Assembly (NCBI RefSeq): GCF_014648395.1
Contig: NZ_BMRA01000005.1
Coordinates: 126,866-190,865 of the forward strand
Source of the DNA: Micromonospora fulviviridis
GTDB lineage: Bacteria > Actinomycetota > Actinomycetes > Mycobacteriales > Micromonosporaceae
Direction: 5' to 3'
Length of the DNA: 64,000 nt
The notes beneath the pieces were generated by a model. The model searched no databases, was not told the origin of the DNA, and was given only the letters and a program-made list of their open reading frames with translations. This document shows positions 16,858-25,045 of the stretch, piece by piece. The position numbers and the translations under genes were made by a program. Position 1 is the stretch's first letter; each line of letters opens with the position of its first letter.

Positions 16858-18054
16858 ATGTCCAACGGCAACGACATCCGTCCCTTCCGGCTCGACACGC
16901 CGGACGAAGCGCTCGCCGATCTGCGCCGCCGGATCGAGGCCACGCGCTGGCCCAGCCGGGAGCTGGTCGACGATCGCTCCCAGGGCGTACAGCTGGCGAC
17001 GGTCCAGGAGTTGGCCCGCTACTGGACCACCGGCTACGACTGGCGCGCGTGCGAGGCGAAGCTGAACGCCCTGCCGCAGTTCACGACCTCCATCGACGGT
17101 GTCGACATCCACTTCATCCACGTACGGTCGCAGCACGAGAATGCCCTGCCGCTGATCATGACGCACGGCTGGCCGGGGTCGGTCGTCGAGCTGCTCGGGG
17201 CTGTCGGCCCGCTCACCGACCCGACCGCGCACGGCGGCACCGCCGAGGACGCCTTCCACCTGGTACTTCCGTCCCTGCCCGGCTACGGCTTCTCCGGCGA
17301 GCCGACCCAGCTCGGCTGGGACGCCAACCGGATGGCCCAGGCGTGGGCGCAGCTGATGAACCGCCTCGGCTACTCGCGCTACGTCGCGCAGGGGGGCGAC
17401 GTGGGCGCCGCGGTCACCGACGCGATGGGCCGCCAGGCACCCGAAGGGCTGCTCGGCATCCACCTCACCCTGCTCGCCGGGGCGATCGGCATCAAGGACA
17501 AGCTGCCGGCGAAGACCGAGCAGGAACGCGCGGCGCACGACGCCCTCAACATGTTCGCTACGGACGGCTTCGGCTACTTCCTGGAGCAGTCCACCCGGCC
17601 GCAGACGATCGGCTACTCGCTGCTGGATTCTCCCGTCGGGCTGGCTGCCTGGATGCTCGACCACGACACGGACAGCTACTACAAGATCTCCCGCGCGTTC
17701 GTTGACGGCGCGCCCGTGGGCGGTCTCACCCGGGACAGCGTCGTCGACAACATCACGCTGTACTGGCTGACCGGCACCGGTGCCTCGTCCGCCCGGTGGT
17801 ACTGGGAGTTCGGCCGGTTCCAGGCCGCGGCCGCGGCGTCCGGCCAGGCTCCTCCGCCGGTCTCGGTTCCGGTCGGCTTCACCGTGTTCCCCGGGGAGCT
17901 CTGGGCTGCCCCGCGCAGCTGGGTCGAGGCGGTCTACCCCGGCGTCGCCTACTTCAACGAGGTCGAGAAGGGCGGCCACTTCGCCGCCTGGGAGGAGCCC
18001 GAACTCTTCGCGACCGAGGTGCGGGCCGCGTTCCGGCCGCTGCGGCGATCCTGA
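16858..18054 (+). CDS. Epoxide hydrolase (EHN N-terminal domain, alpha/beta hydrolase)
   Basis: A 398-residue enzyme of the microsomal epoxide hydrolase type. The N-terminal EHN domain begins IRPFRLDTPDEALADLRRRI and is followed by the alpha/beta hydrolase core. Oxyanion-hole motif THGWPGS, nucleophile Asp in YVAQGGDVGAAV and catalytic His in GGHFAAWEEPEL are all present, so the enzyme should be active: it hydrolyses epoxides to diols through a covalent alkyl-enzyme. The start is ATG 16858 with AGGTGAAGAG upstream. The open frame extends 86 codons further, but those residues do not resemble the family. No pathway partner is nearby. Confidence 0.9.
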   Translation: MSNGNDIRPFRLDTPDEALADLRRRIEATRWPSRELVDDRSQGVQLATVQELARYWTTGYDWRACEAKLNALPQFTTSIDGVDIHFIHVRSQHENALPLIMTHGWPGSVVELLGAVGPLTDPTAHGGTAEDAFHLVLPSLPGYGFSGEPTQLGWDANRMAQAWAQLMNRLGYSRYVAQGGDVGAAVTDAMGRQAPEGLLGIHLTLLAGAIGIKDKLPAKTEQERAAHDALNMFATDGFGYFLEQSTRPQTIGYSLLDSPVGLAAWMLDHDTDSYYKISRAFVDGAPVGGLTRDSVVDNITLYWLTGTGASSARWYWEFGRFQAAAAASGQAPPPVSVPVGFTVFPGELWAAPRSWVEAVYPGVAYFNEVEKGGHFAAWEEPELFATEVRAAFRPLRRS

Positions 18055-18476
18055 GCCCGCCGCTGCCTCTCCCCGCTGGTGAGGACGAGTGCTGATCAGC
18101 TTCGGGTGGGGGCGCGCGAATCGGACAGCCCGAGCCTCTTGCCCGGACATCGATGATGGTGGAGTCTGTTCGACGGGGCAACCGCAACTGCCCGCTTCGC
18201 CGTCCATTGTGGCCAAGACTTCCGATCATCATGGCTGGTAGGCGAATCTGCTCTTACGCGCGGTTTAACCGGGAAGTCGTTGTGCGCGCCTTCCGTAGCA
18301 GCGTCGGGACCGATCGTGACAGCATGCTGGCCCGGAGGGGCGGGCGTGCCGGTCGAACGGATGATTTACCTGTCTGCCGCCCCGAGGGGGGCCCTCCACC
18401 GCTTTTGTGCGTGCTCCCCGTGTGGCACGATCGTGGAACCTCCACCATCGCTGAAACTCTCTCGACAGGAGCAATC
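18055..18476 (+). other. 422-base intergenic region before the GGDEF-EAL peptide gene
   Basis: No convincing coding sequence. By eye it is less GC-rich than the flanking genes between about 18150 and 18400. The only promoter-like pair is CTTTTG at 18402 with CACGAT at 18426-18431, which would give a leader of about 40 bases for the 43-residue peptide. I looked for a cyclic di-GMP (GEMM) riboswitch core and did not find one. Confidence 0.4.
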
Positions 18477-18608
18477 ATGTCTGGTCGAAGGTTGGGCCGG
18501 CTGCTTGGCTCACTTCTCATTCTCGCCGCCCTCGTGGGTGGTGTCGGCGGTTTCGACTTCGATGGCAGCACGGGGGGCGCGCAGACCCAGGACCTCATCT
18601 GGACGTGA
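18477..18608 (+). CDS. 43-residue secreted or membrane peptide preceding the GGDEF-EAL gene
   Basis: A small gene with an AGGAG Shine-Dalgarno (18467-18471) 5 bases before its ATG. The peptide has a basic start (MSGRRLGRLLGS), a hydrophobic core (LLILAALVGGVGG) and a polar C-terminus ending TQDLIWT, the layout of a signal-peptide or signal-anchor microprotein. No cleavage site is certain. The gap to the GGDEF-EAL gene is 109 bases on the same strand, so co-transcription is possible. I do not recognise a characterised family. The tidy ribosome site, composition and stop argue that it is real rather than a chance frame. Confidence 0.55.
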   Translation: MSGRRLGRLLGSLLILAALVGGVGGFDFDGSTGGAQTQDLIWT

Positions 18609-18717
18609 CCGGGTCTCCGGTCTCCTCGTCGATCTCCGGTAGCCACGGGCATCGCGCCAGCCGGAGATCGATCCGTGCCGGTGACGGCACGGCGCGCCGC
18701 CAATGAGAAGGAGCGGC

Positions 18718-21246
18718 ATGAGCGGTCGCGGTCAGCCACGGCGCAGGACGTCTGAGGACGCCTGGATCATCACGGCGCCGATGGCGCTGTTCGCCGTGGC
18801 CTGCGCCACGGTGACCGGCCTGCTCGCCGACCACCCCTTCGGCCGCTGGCCGCAGGCGGCGCTCGTCCTGGGTTTGATGATCGCGGCCGGGCTGCCGCTG
18901 CTGAACCTGGTCGTCCGCCGGCAGACGTCGGCCGTCACGCTGACCGAGATGCCGCTGGTGCTGGCACTCTATTTCCTGCCGCCGCTGACCGTCGTGGTCA
19001 TCTACAGCCTGGCCACGCTGGTCACGAACATCCGGCACCGGCTGTCGGCACCGAAGGTCTGGTTCAACGTGGCCCGGGCCGCGGCCGGCACCTCGCTGGC
19101 CGTGCTGGTTCTCCAAGCGCTCCCGCCGCTCAACGAGGTCGAGCCCCGGACCTGGGTCAGCATCTTCGCCGCCGTGAGCATGGTGCTGCTGGTCAGTGTT
19201 GTCAGCGTGGTCGCCGTCCACACCCTGCTGAACGGCTGGCAGAACGGCCGAGGGGCGCTGCGCAACGTGAAGACCGCGCTGCTGACCGCGGCGATCAACG
19301 TGACGGTCGGGCTGATCGTGGTGATCCTGGTGGGCAGCACCTGGTGGTCGGTGCTGCTGCTCGCCGCGCTCGGCGCCGGGCTGGTCCCGGTCTACCGGTC
19401 CTACGCGCAGTTCTTCCGGCAGCACCGCACGCTGACCGACCTCTACGAGCTGACCCGCGCCGTGGTGGAGAGCGGGCAGAGCGGCACCCTGGCCGACGCC
19501 CTGCTCGGCCGGGTCCGGGCCCTCATGCAGGCCGAGTACGCGACGCTCTGGCTTCCGGCCCAGGGGCGGCACCCGGAGACACTGCTGACCGCCCGGGTCG
19601 ACGACCCGGGACTGTTGGACATGGCGCACACCCCGCAGGCGCTCCGGGAGAAGGTGCGGGACAGCCGCCGTACGGTCGCGGTCGGCCGGGGCGTGACCAC
19701 CGACGGCGAGTTCCGGGCGGAGCTGGGGGAGCGGCGGATCAAGGACGCCGTGGTGGTGCCGCTGCGCTCCGGTCCGGTGGTGATCGGCACCTTGGAGGTG
19801 GCCAACCGGCTCGGTGACGGCAACCACTTCACCCAGGCGGACATCGCGGTCTTCGAGACCGTCGCCGCGCACGCCGCAGTCGCCCTGGAGAACTCGCGAC
19901 TGGTCGACCGCCTGCGGCACGACGCCGAGCACGACGCGTTGACCAAGCTGCCCAACCGCCGGCGGGTCACCGCGGCCATGACCGAGGCGGTCCGGATCGC
20001 GGCGCCCGGCGAGGTGGTGGCCCTGCTGCTCTTCGACGTCGACCGGCTGCGCCAGGTCAACGAGTCGCTCGGCCACGCGGCCGGCGACAAGGTCCTCGTC
20101 GAGGTGGCCGAGCGGCTGCGCGCCTGCGCGCCCTCCTCGGCCCTGGTCGGTCGGGCCGGCGGCGACGAGTTCCTGGTGACGCTGCGGCTGGAGAGCACCG
20201 AGGCGGCACTGGAGCTCGCCGGACAGCTGCGCGAACAGATCCGCGACGAGATGGTCTTCGACGCGCTCACCCTGGACGTGGACACCGTGGTGGGGGTGGC
20301 CGTCCATCCCGACCACGGCAGCGACGCGGCGACCCTGCTCCAGCGGGTCGACCTGGCCGCCACGGCCGCCAAGTCGGTCCCGGGCAGCGTCCAGCTCTAC
20401 AGCCCGGCGCTGGAGTCCCGGTCGCTGCGCCGGCTGGGCCTCGCCGGTGACCTGCGCCGGGCGCTGGACGACGGCGAGCTGGAGGTCTACTTCCAGCCCA
20501 AGGTCACGCTGCGGGACCGGCGCCTGGTCGGGGTGGAGTGCCTGGCCCGCTGGGAGCACCCGGCGCACGGCACGGTCGTCCCGGACGACTTCGTGGCGGT
20601 GGCCGAGCACACCGGCCAGCTCGGCCGGCTCACCGAGTTCGTGTTGCGGGAGAGCCTGCGGCGCAGCCGGGACTGGAGCCACGGCGAGCAGGCGCTCGCC
20701 ATCTCGGTCAACCTGGCCGCCCGGACGCTCACCGACCAGCACTTCCCCGCCTTGGTGCGGGACCTCCTCGACGAGTACGGCGTGCCGCCGCAGCGGCTCA
20801 CACTGGAGATCACCGAGGCCGGGGTGCTGGACGGCACCGAACGTCCCATTCCGACCCTGAAGCGCCTCCGCGACCTCGGTGTCCGCCTGTCGGTGGACGA
20901 CTTCGGCACCGGCAACTCATCCCTGGCCCAGCTGCGCCGGCTGCCCGTACACGAGGTCAAGGTCGACCGCTCGTTCGTGCAGGGGATGGCGACCGACCCG
21001 GGCGACCTGGCCATCGTCAACGCCGTGGTGACGCTGTCGCAGCAGTTCGGCCTGGCCGTGGTGGCCGAGGGCGTGGAGAGCGAGCTCACCCTGGAGCTGC
21101 TCCAGGACATCGGCTGCGAGATCGGCCAGGGCTTCCTGTTCAGCCGGCCCCTGCCGTACGAGCGGTTGGAGGCCTGGTTCGGCGCCCAGGTCGACCCGGA
21201 GACGATCGCGGCGGGCGAGCTTCCCCGCCTGCGGGTCGTGCCCTGA
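18718..21246 (+). CDS. Membrane GAF-GGDEF-EAL cyclic di-GMP signalling protein
   Basis: An 842-residue protein for making and/or breaking cyclic di-GMP. Residues about 17-235 hold a block of hydrophobic helices (MASE-like sensor), about 240-395 a GAF-like domain, about 400-560 GGDEF and 575-825 EAL. The cyclase site is intact (LLFDVDRLRQVNESLGHAAGD, GGDEF at 481-485). The phosphodiesterase signature is ECL rather than EAL (607-609), but the Glu and later metal and catalytic residues (SVNLAA, LEITEAG, DDFGTG, KVDRSF, VVAEGVES) are kept, so hydrolysis is plausible. The start is ATG 18718 with GAAGGAG 4 bases upstream; an ATG at 18703 lacks this. The protein may switch between activities in response to a membrane signal. 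Confidence 0.92.
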   Translation: MSGRGQPRRRTSEDAWIITAPMALFAVACATVTGLLADHPFGRWPQAALVLGLMIAAGLPLLNLVVRRQTSAVTLTEMPLVLALYFLPPLTVVVIYSLATLVTNIRHRLSAPKVWFNVARAAAGTSLAVLVLQALPPLNEVEPRTWVSIFAAVSMVLLVSVVSVVAVHTLLNGWQNGRGALRNVKTALLTAAINVTVGLIVVILVGSTWWSVLLLAALGAGLVPVYRSYAQFFRQHRTLTDLYELTRAVVESGQSGTLADALLGRVRALMQAEYATLWLPAQGRHPETLLTARVDDPGLLDMAHTPQALREKVRDSRRTVAVGRGVTTDGEFRAELGERRIKDAVVVPLRSGPVVIGTLEVANRLGDGNHFTQADIAVFETVAAHAAVALENSRLVDRLRHDAEHDALTKLPNRRRVTAAMTEAVRIAAPGEVVALLLFDVDRLRQVNESLGHAAGDKVLVEVAERLRACAPSSALVGRAGGDEFLVTLRLESTEAALELAGQLREQIRDEMVFDALTLDVDTVVGVAVHPDHGSDAATLLQRVDLAATAAKSVPGSVQLYSPALESRSLRRLGLAGDLRRALDDGELEVYFQPKVTLRDRRLVGVECLARWEHPAHGTVVPDDFVAVAEHTGQLGRLTEFVLRESLRRSRDWSHGEQALAISVNLAARTLTDQHFPALVRDLLDEYGVPPQRLTLEITEAGVLDGTERPIPTLKRLRDLGVRLSVDDFGTGNSSLAQLRRLPVHEVKVDRSFVQGMATDPGDLAIVNAVVTLSQQFGLAVVAEGVESELTLELLQDIGCEIGQGFLFSRPLPYERLEAWFGAQVDPETIAAGELPRLRVVP

Positions 21247-21277
21247 CCTGCGCGGACGCGGTAAGGGGGGATCCGAT

Positions 21278-21306
21278 TTCACCTCGGCGGCGGGGTCGTG
21301 TACTGT
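21278..21306 (+). promoter_or_regulatory. Promoter of tRNA-Thr / tRNA-Met
   Basis: TTCACC (21278-21283), 17-base spacer, TACTGT (21301-21306), located 38 bases before tRNA-Thr. It fits a housekeeping sigma factor. Confidence 0.65.
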
Positions 21307-21343
21307 TTCCTCTGCGCGACACCCCACGGGGGTGATCGGGTAG

Positions 21344-21416
21344 GCCCCCTTAGCTCAGTCGGCAGAGCGTCTCCATGGTAAGGAGAAGGTCTACGGTTCG
21401 ATTCCGTAAGGGGGCT
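21344..21416 (+). tRNA. tRNA-Thr (GGT)
   Basis: 73-base cloverleaf: acceptor GCCCCCT / AGGGGGC, anticodon stem TCTCC / GGAGA with loop ATGGTAA (anticodon GGT), T arm ACGG-TTCGATT-CCGT, discriminator T. CCA is not encoded. tRNA-Met follows 25 bases later. Confidence 0.96.
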
Positions 21417-21441
21417 CAGAGGGTCCGGCTGGACCCGCCAC

Positions 21442-21514
21442 GGCGGTGTAGCTCAGATGGCAGAGCAAGCGGCTCATAATCGCTGTGTCGCCGGTTCAAG
21501 TCCGGCCACCGCTA
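21442..21514 (+). tRNA. tRNA-Met (CAT), elongator type
   Basis: 73-base cloverleaf: acceptor GGCGGTG / CACCGCT (first pair G-U), anticodon loop CTCATAA (CAT), T arm CCGG-TTCAAGT-CCGG, discriminator A. The anticodon stem lacks the three G-C pairs of an initiator and position 1 is not the unpaired C typical of initiators, so it is an elongator. CCA is not encoded. Confidence 0.93.
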
Positions 21515-21551
21515 CTCTCGTCCTCCGGGTCCGCCCGGGTGGTCGGTGGGA

Positions 21552-21570
21552 TGGGCGCCACAGGCGCCCA
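21552..21570 (+). terminator. Terminator of the tRNA-Thr/Met transcript
   Basis: Perfect 8-bp stem TGGGCGCC / GGCGCCCA with loop ACA, followed by CTTTG. It lies 37 bases after tRNA-Met and just before the rpmG promoter. Confidence 0.7.
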
Positions 21571-21572
21571 CT

Positions 21573-21602
21573 TTGCATGTCCGCGTAGACAGCGCGTAGG
21601 CT
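21573..21602 (+). promoter_or_regulatory. rpmG promoter
   Basis: TTGCAT (21573-21578), 18-base spacer, TAGGCT (21597-21602), giving a leader of about 38 bases before rpmG. Confidence 0.65.
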
Positions 21603-21646
21603 GATGCGCCGTAGTTGTTATCCGTGAGCGAGGAAGGCACTCCGCC

Positions 21647-21814
21647 GTGGCGAAGGCGACCGATGTCCGGCCGAAGATCACTTTGGCGTGTGTGGAGTGC
21701 AAGGAGCGCAACTACATCACGCGTAAGAACCGCCGTAACGACCCGGACCGCATCGAGCTGAAGAAGTTCTGCCCCCGGGACGGCAAGCACACCATCCACC
21801 GCGAGACCCGCTGA
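21647..21814 (+). CDS. rpmG: Large ribosomal subunit protein bL33
   Basis: A 55-residue protein of the 50S subunit. Seen: the N-terminal [20 protein letters not shown] with Cys15 and Cys18, and the C-terminal HTIHRETR. The second zinc half-site has Cys42, but where a second Cys (position 45) would be expected there is Asp ([10 protein letters not shown]), so the zinc ribbon is incomplete with three of four ligands. The start is GTG 21647, with AGGAAGG 9 bases upstream. It lies at the head of the had-tRNA-Trp-secE-nusG block, as in mycobacteria. Confidence 0.93.
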   Translation: MAKATDVRPKITLACVECKERNYITRKNRRNDPDRIELKKFCPRDGKHTIHRETR

Positions 21815-21924
21815 TCCACGGCCGGCACCGCCGGCCCGCAGACAGCTTCCGAACGCCGATCCGCACGGCGAGCGGCCCCTCAACGGCCGCCCGCCCGTAC
21901 GGATCGGCGTTCGTGTTTTCCGTG

Positions 21925-21930
21925 TAGGTT
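21925..21930 (+). promoter_or_regulatory. -10 element of leaderless hadA-like gene
   Basis: TAGGTT lies 6 bases before the ATG at 21937, with no Shine-Dalgarno. Confidence 0.55.
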
Positions 21931-21936
21931 CGCGGC

Positions 21937-22383
21937 ATGTCCCTGGACCCGTCCTTCGTCGGCCGGACCTATCCGCCGACCGCCCCCTACCAGGTGGGCC
22001 GAGAAAAGATCCGCGAGTTCGCCACCGCCATCGGGGCGACCGACCCGGCGCATCACGACCCGGCGGCCGCCCGGGCGCTCGGCCACCCCGACGTGGTGGC
22101 CCCGCCGACCTTCCCGGTGATCGTGACCATGGCCGCCAGCCGGCAGATCATCGAGGACCCGGTACTGGGCGTCGACTACAGCCGGGTGGTGCACGGGGAC
22201 CAGCGCTTCGCGTACACCCGGCCGGTGGTGGCCGGGGACGAGCTGGTCTGCGTGAACACCATCGAGGAGGTCACCAACCGGGGCGGGCACGGCTTCCTGA
22301 CCACCCGCACCGACGTGTCCACCGTCGCCGGCGAGCCGGTGGTCGCCGTCTGGTCCAAGATCGTCGTACGCGGGGAGGCCTGA
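21937..22383 (+). CDS. hadA: MaoC-like dehydratase, HadA-like subunit
   Basis: A 148-residue hot-dog fold protein of the HadA/HadC (UPF0336, FAS1-like dehydratase) type. Seen: an N-terminal VGRTYPPTAPYQVGREKIREFA, PPTFPVIVTMAASRQI and HGDQRFAYTRPVVAGDELVC, a typical non-catalytic partner pattern. It sits 4 bases before the catalytic-type MaoC gene. In mycobacteria hadA lies at the same place between rpmG and tRNA-Trp and helps dehydrate beta-hydroxyacyl-ACP in FAS-II. By position and sequence this is the orthologue, but the substrate in an organism presumed to lack mycolic acids is unknown. Confidence 0.82.
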   Translation: MSLDPSFVGRTYPPTAPYQVGREKIREFATAIGATDPAHHDPAAARALGHPDVVAPPTFPVIVTMAASRQIIEDPVLGVDYSRVVHGDQRFAYTRPVVAGDELVCVNTIEEVTNRGGHGFLTTRTDVSTVAGEPVVAVWSKIVVRGEA

Positions 22384-22387
22384 GGAG

Positions 22388-22780
22388 ATGGAGCTGCCCA
22401 CCCAGACGTTCCGGGTGACCCGTGCGGACCTGGTCCGCTACGCGGGCGCCTCGGGCGACTTCAACCCGATCCACTGGAGCGACCGGACCGCCACCAAGGT
22501 CGGCCTGCCCGGGGTGATCGCCCACGGCATGTTCACCATGGCCCTGGTCGGCCGGGCGGTCACCACCTGGGCCGGCGCGCCGGACGCGGTGGTCGACTTC
22601 AACGTCCGATTCACCCGCCCGGTGGTCGTGCCGGACACCGACGAGGGCACCGAGGTCGAGGTCTCCGCGGTGGTCAAGGAGGTCACCGATGACGGCCTGA
22701 CCAGGCTCGACATCACCGCGACCTGCCTGGGGGAGAAGGTGCTGTCGCAGGCTCGGGCGACCGTGCGGACGCCTCGCTGA
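22388..22780 (+). CDS. hadB: MaoC-like (3R)-hydroxyacyl dehydratase, HadB-like catalytic subunit
   Basis: A 130-residue hot-dog protein with the hydratase-2 catalytic motif: YAGASGDFNPIHWSDRTA (catalytic Asp and His) followed by GLPGVIAHGMFTMALVGRAV. It should pair with the HadA-like protein encoded immediately upstream to form a heterodimeric beta-hydroxyacyl-ACP dehydratase for fatty-acid or related chain elongation. The mycobacterial locus continues with hadC. Here the next gene is tRNA-Trp, so hadC is absent. Confidence 0.85.
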   Translation: MELPTQTFRVTRADLVRYAGASGDFNPIHWSDRTATKVGLPGVIAHGMFTMALVGRAVTTWAGAPDAVVDFNVRFTRPVVVPDTDEGTEVEVSAVVKEVTDDGLTRLDITATCLGEKVLSQARATVRTPR

Positions 22781-22811
22781 GGATCCGTTCGACGCGCGAG
22801 GGGTGGACCGG

Positions 22812-22841
22812 TTGGGAAAGTCGCACGACTACCCGTACACT
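22812..22841 (+). promoter_or_regulatory. Promoter upstream of tRNA-Trp
   Basis: TTGGGA (22812-22817), 18-base spacer, TACACT (22836-22841). It lies 65 bases before the tRNA and may also drive secE-nusG. Confidence 0.7.
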
Positions 22842-22906
22842 GGTCCGCCGTGGGGCAAGTGACCCCTGCTCGGCACTGCGTGTCCGGGTGGGGTGAGTTG
22901 CCGCAC

Positions 22907-22979
<73 letters not shown>

Positions 22980-23148
22980 CGCCTCAGGCCTGACCGTTCC
23001 CGTGGGTCGCGCCGCCGCACAGCGGCGCCCGGCCCGTGGTGGTGGCATCGGCGGGGTTGGTTCCGAGGCATTCGGGGCCCTCCCGGTCGAATCCGCCGGC
23101 CGCGGCCCGTCGCGGGACGGTTGGTCCGGCCGGCGTGACCACACGCCG

Positions 23149-23168
23149 CGCACGCCGTTCGGCGTGCG
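23149..23168 (+). promoter_or_regulatory. Hairpin in the secE leader
   Basis: Perfect 8-bp stem CGCACGCC / GGCGTGCG with a GTTC loop, ending 26 bases before the secE start. It probably separates the tRNA from the mRNA or stabilises it. Confidence 0.45.
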
Positions 23169-23194
23169 ACCCGATATCCCGCACGGAGGGCGAA

Positions 23195-23587
23195 GTGGCC
23201 GAGAGCAAGCGGCGCGGCGAGGACGCCGGCGACGAGCGTCTGAACGACGACGCGACCGTCGACGGTGTGGCCGACGACGACGCCACCGACGCGGACGAGC
23301 CGGTCTCCCGGGGCGGCACCGCCACGCGCAAGCGGGCCCGCGCCGATTCCACCGAGGGGCGGAAGACCCGCAAGGACACCGAGCGGATCGGGCTGTTCGC
23401 CCGCATCGCGCGGTTCTTCCGCGAGGTCGTGGCCGAGCTGCGTAAGGTCATCTGGCCGACCCGCAAGGAGCTGCTGACCTACACGGCCGTGGTGGTCACC
23501 TTCGTCGCGGTGATGTTGGCGATCGTGGCCGGCCTGGACTACGGCTTCGCGAAGGCGGTGCTGTGGGTCTTCGGCAACCCGAGCTGA
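23195..23587 (+). CDS. secE: Preprotein translocase subunit SecE
   Basis: A 130-residue single-spanning subunit of the SecYEG channel. Residues 1-65 are a charged, acidic and then basic extension common in actinobacteria. The conserved part follows: FFREVVAELRKVIWPTRKEL (amphipathic helix with the invariant WP) and the membrane helix LTYTAVVVTFVAVMLAIVAG. The start is GTG 23195, with GGAGGG 4 bases upstream (MAESKRRGE). An in-frame ATG at 23036 would read through the leader and is rejected. It is followed by nusG after 35 bases. Confidence 0.94.
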   Translation: MAESKRRGEDAGDERLNDDATVDGVADDDATDADEPVSRGGTATRKRARADSTEGRKTRKDTERIGLFARIARFFREVVAELRKVIWPTRKELLTYTAVVVTFVAVMLAIVAGLDYGFAKAVLWVFGNPS

Positions 23588-23622
23588 CCTGCGGACAGCG
23601 ATAGTGACGGAAGTGAGCGAGC

Positions 23623-24345
23623 GTGCCTGAGTACGACGAGACCGCCGAGACCCCGGACGAGCAGTCCACGGTGGCGACGGCGGCCAACGATGAGTCGGTC
23701 GAGGCCGCCAGCGAGCCGGAGTTCCCGACCACCGAGCCCGCCCCGGACGAGGACTTCGACCCGGTCGCCGAGCTGCGCCAGAAGCTGCGCTACGCCCCGG
23801 GCGACTGGTACGTGGTGCACTCGTACGCCGGCTACGAGAACAAGGTCAAGACCAACCTCGAGACCCGGATCACCTCCCTCGACATGGAGGACTTCATCTA
23901 CCAGGTCGAGGTGCCGACCCGGGAAGAGGTCGAGGTCAAGAACGGCAAGCGGTCGCAGGTCCAGGCGAAGGTCTTCCCGGGCTACATCCTGGTCCGGATG
24001 GAGCTGACCGCCGAGTCCTACTCCTGCGTCCGGAACACCCCGGGGGTCACCGGCTTCGTCGGCGCGACCGACCGGGCCGACCGGCCGGCGCCGCTGAGCC
24101 TCGACGAGGTGCTCAAGTGGCTGGCCCCGGCGGTCGAGACCGAGCAGAAGAAGGCGAAGCCCGAGGTCAAGGTCCTCGACTTCGAGGTCGGCGACTCGGT
24201 CACCGTCACCGACGGCGCCTTCGCCTCGCTGCCGGCGACGATCAGCGAGATCAACGCCGACCAGCAGAAGCTCAAGGTCCTGGTGTCGATCTTCGGCCGG
24301 GAGACCCCGGTCGAGCTCAACTTCAACCAGGTCGCCAAGATCTGA
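23623..24345 (+). CDS. nusG: Transcription termination/antitermination protein NusG
   Basis: A 240-residue elongation factor that binds RNA polymerase and couples it to ribosome or Rho. Residues 1-55 are an acidic, Glu/Asp/Pro-rich extension, as usual in actinobacteria. The NGN domain starts at [20 protein letters not shown] and includes [14 protein letters not shown] and [10 protein letters not shown]. The C-terminal KOW domain is [20 protein letters not shown] ... [18 protein letters not shown]. It starts at GTG 23623. A hairpin follows before rplK. Confidence 0.96.
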   Translation: MPEYDETAETPDEQSTVATAANDESVEAASEPEFPTTEPAPDEDFDPVAELRQKLRYAPGDWYVVHSYAGYENKVKTNLETRITSLDMEDFIYQVEVPTREEVEVKNGKRSQVQAKVFPGYILVRMELTAESYSCVRNTPGVTGFVGATDRADRPAPLSLDEVLKWLAPAVETEQKKAKPEVKVLDFEVGDSVTVTDGAFASLPATISEINADQQKLKVLVSIFGRETPVELNFNQVAKI

Positions 24346-24353
24346 CGTACGTC

Positions 24354-24390
24354 CGCACCGGCGGTGGGCCTCCGGCCGGCCGCCGGTGCG
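24354..24390 (+). terminator. Hairpin between nusG and rplK
   Basis: 11-bp perfect stem CGCACCGGCGG / CCGCCGGTGCG with a 15-base loop, followed by TCGTTTTCGC. It has a short T run, so it is a plausible partial terminator. rplK then has its own possible -10 (TACCCT at 24443-24448). Confidence 0.6.
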
Positions 24391-24530
24391 TCGTTTTCGC
24401 GGCCCGCCGGACCTCGGCGGGGAGGGTGGCGGAAGGCTGCGCTACCCTAGAACGTCGGCTGTCCGCACCGCGCTGACCGTGCGTGCCCGCGGGCCGCCGA
24501 AAATCCCAGTTCCAAGCCCCAGGAAGAGAC

Positions 24531-24962
24531 ATGCCTCCGAAGAAGAAGCTCGTCAAGACGTTCACGCTTCAGCTGCCGGCGGGCCAGGCCACCCCGGCGC
24601 CGCCGGTCGGCCCCGCGCTCGGCCAGCACGGCGTGAACATCATGGAGTTCTGCAAGTCCTACAACGCGCAGACCGAGTCGCAGCGGGGCGACATCGTCCC
24701 CGCCGAGATCAGCGTCTACGAGGACCGCACCTTCACCTTCGTGCTGAAGACCCCGCCCGCCGCCCGGCTGCTGATCAAGGCCGCCGGCGTGCAGAAGGGC
24801 TCGGGCGTCCCGCACAAGGAGAAGGTCGGCTCGGTGACCCGCGCCCAGCTGCGCGAGATCGCCGAGAAGAAGATGGCGGACCTGAACGCCAACGACATCG
24901 ACCAGGCTGAGAAGATCATCGCCGGCACCGCCCGGTCGATGGGCCTGACCGTCGCCGACTGA
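24531..24962 (+). CDS. rplK: Large ribosomal subunit protein uL11
   Basis: A 143-residue protein of the GTPase-associated centre that binds 23S rRNA with L10. Seen: [37 protein letters not shown] and the C-terminal rRNA-binding [21 protein letters not shown]. The start is ATG 24531, with AGGAAGAG just upstream; an in-frame ATG 16 codons earlier is not conserved. It is followed by rplA after 83 bases. Thiopeptide antibiotics bind at this protein-rRNA site. Confidence 0.97.
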   Translation: MPPKKKLVKTFTLQLPAGQATPAPPVGPALGQHGVNIMEFCKSYNAQTESQRGDIVPAEISVYEDRTFTFVLKTPPAARLLIKAAGVQKGSGVPHKEKVGSVTRAQLREIAEKKMADLNANDIDQAEKIIAGTARSMGLTVAD

Positions 24963-25045
24963 CCTCGTAGCACCGCTCCACCCGATCCGTTCGTGGGAGG
25001 GCCGCGCCGTCGCGGGCCCGCCATAGACCACAGGAGTTACCAGAA

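Noticed and set aside
18265..18474. Reverse-strand 69-codon frame in the intergenic region before the peptide gene
   Set aside because: It has no ribosome site, an unlikely composition, and overlaps the probable promoter of the peptide gene.
18055..18476. Possible cyclic di-GMP (GEMM) riboswitch ahead of the GGDEF-EAL gene
   Set aside because: The conserved core sequences and tetraloop-receptor pattern were not found.
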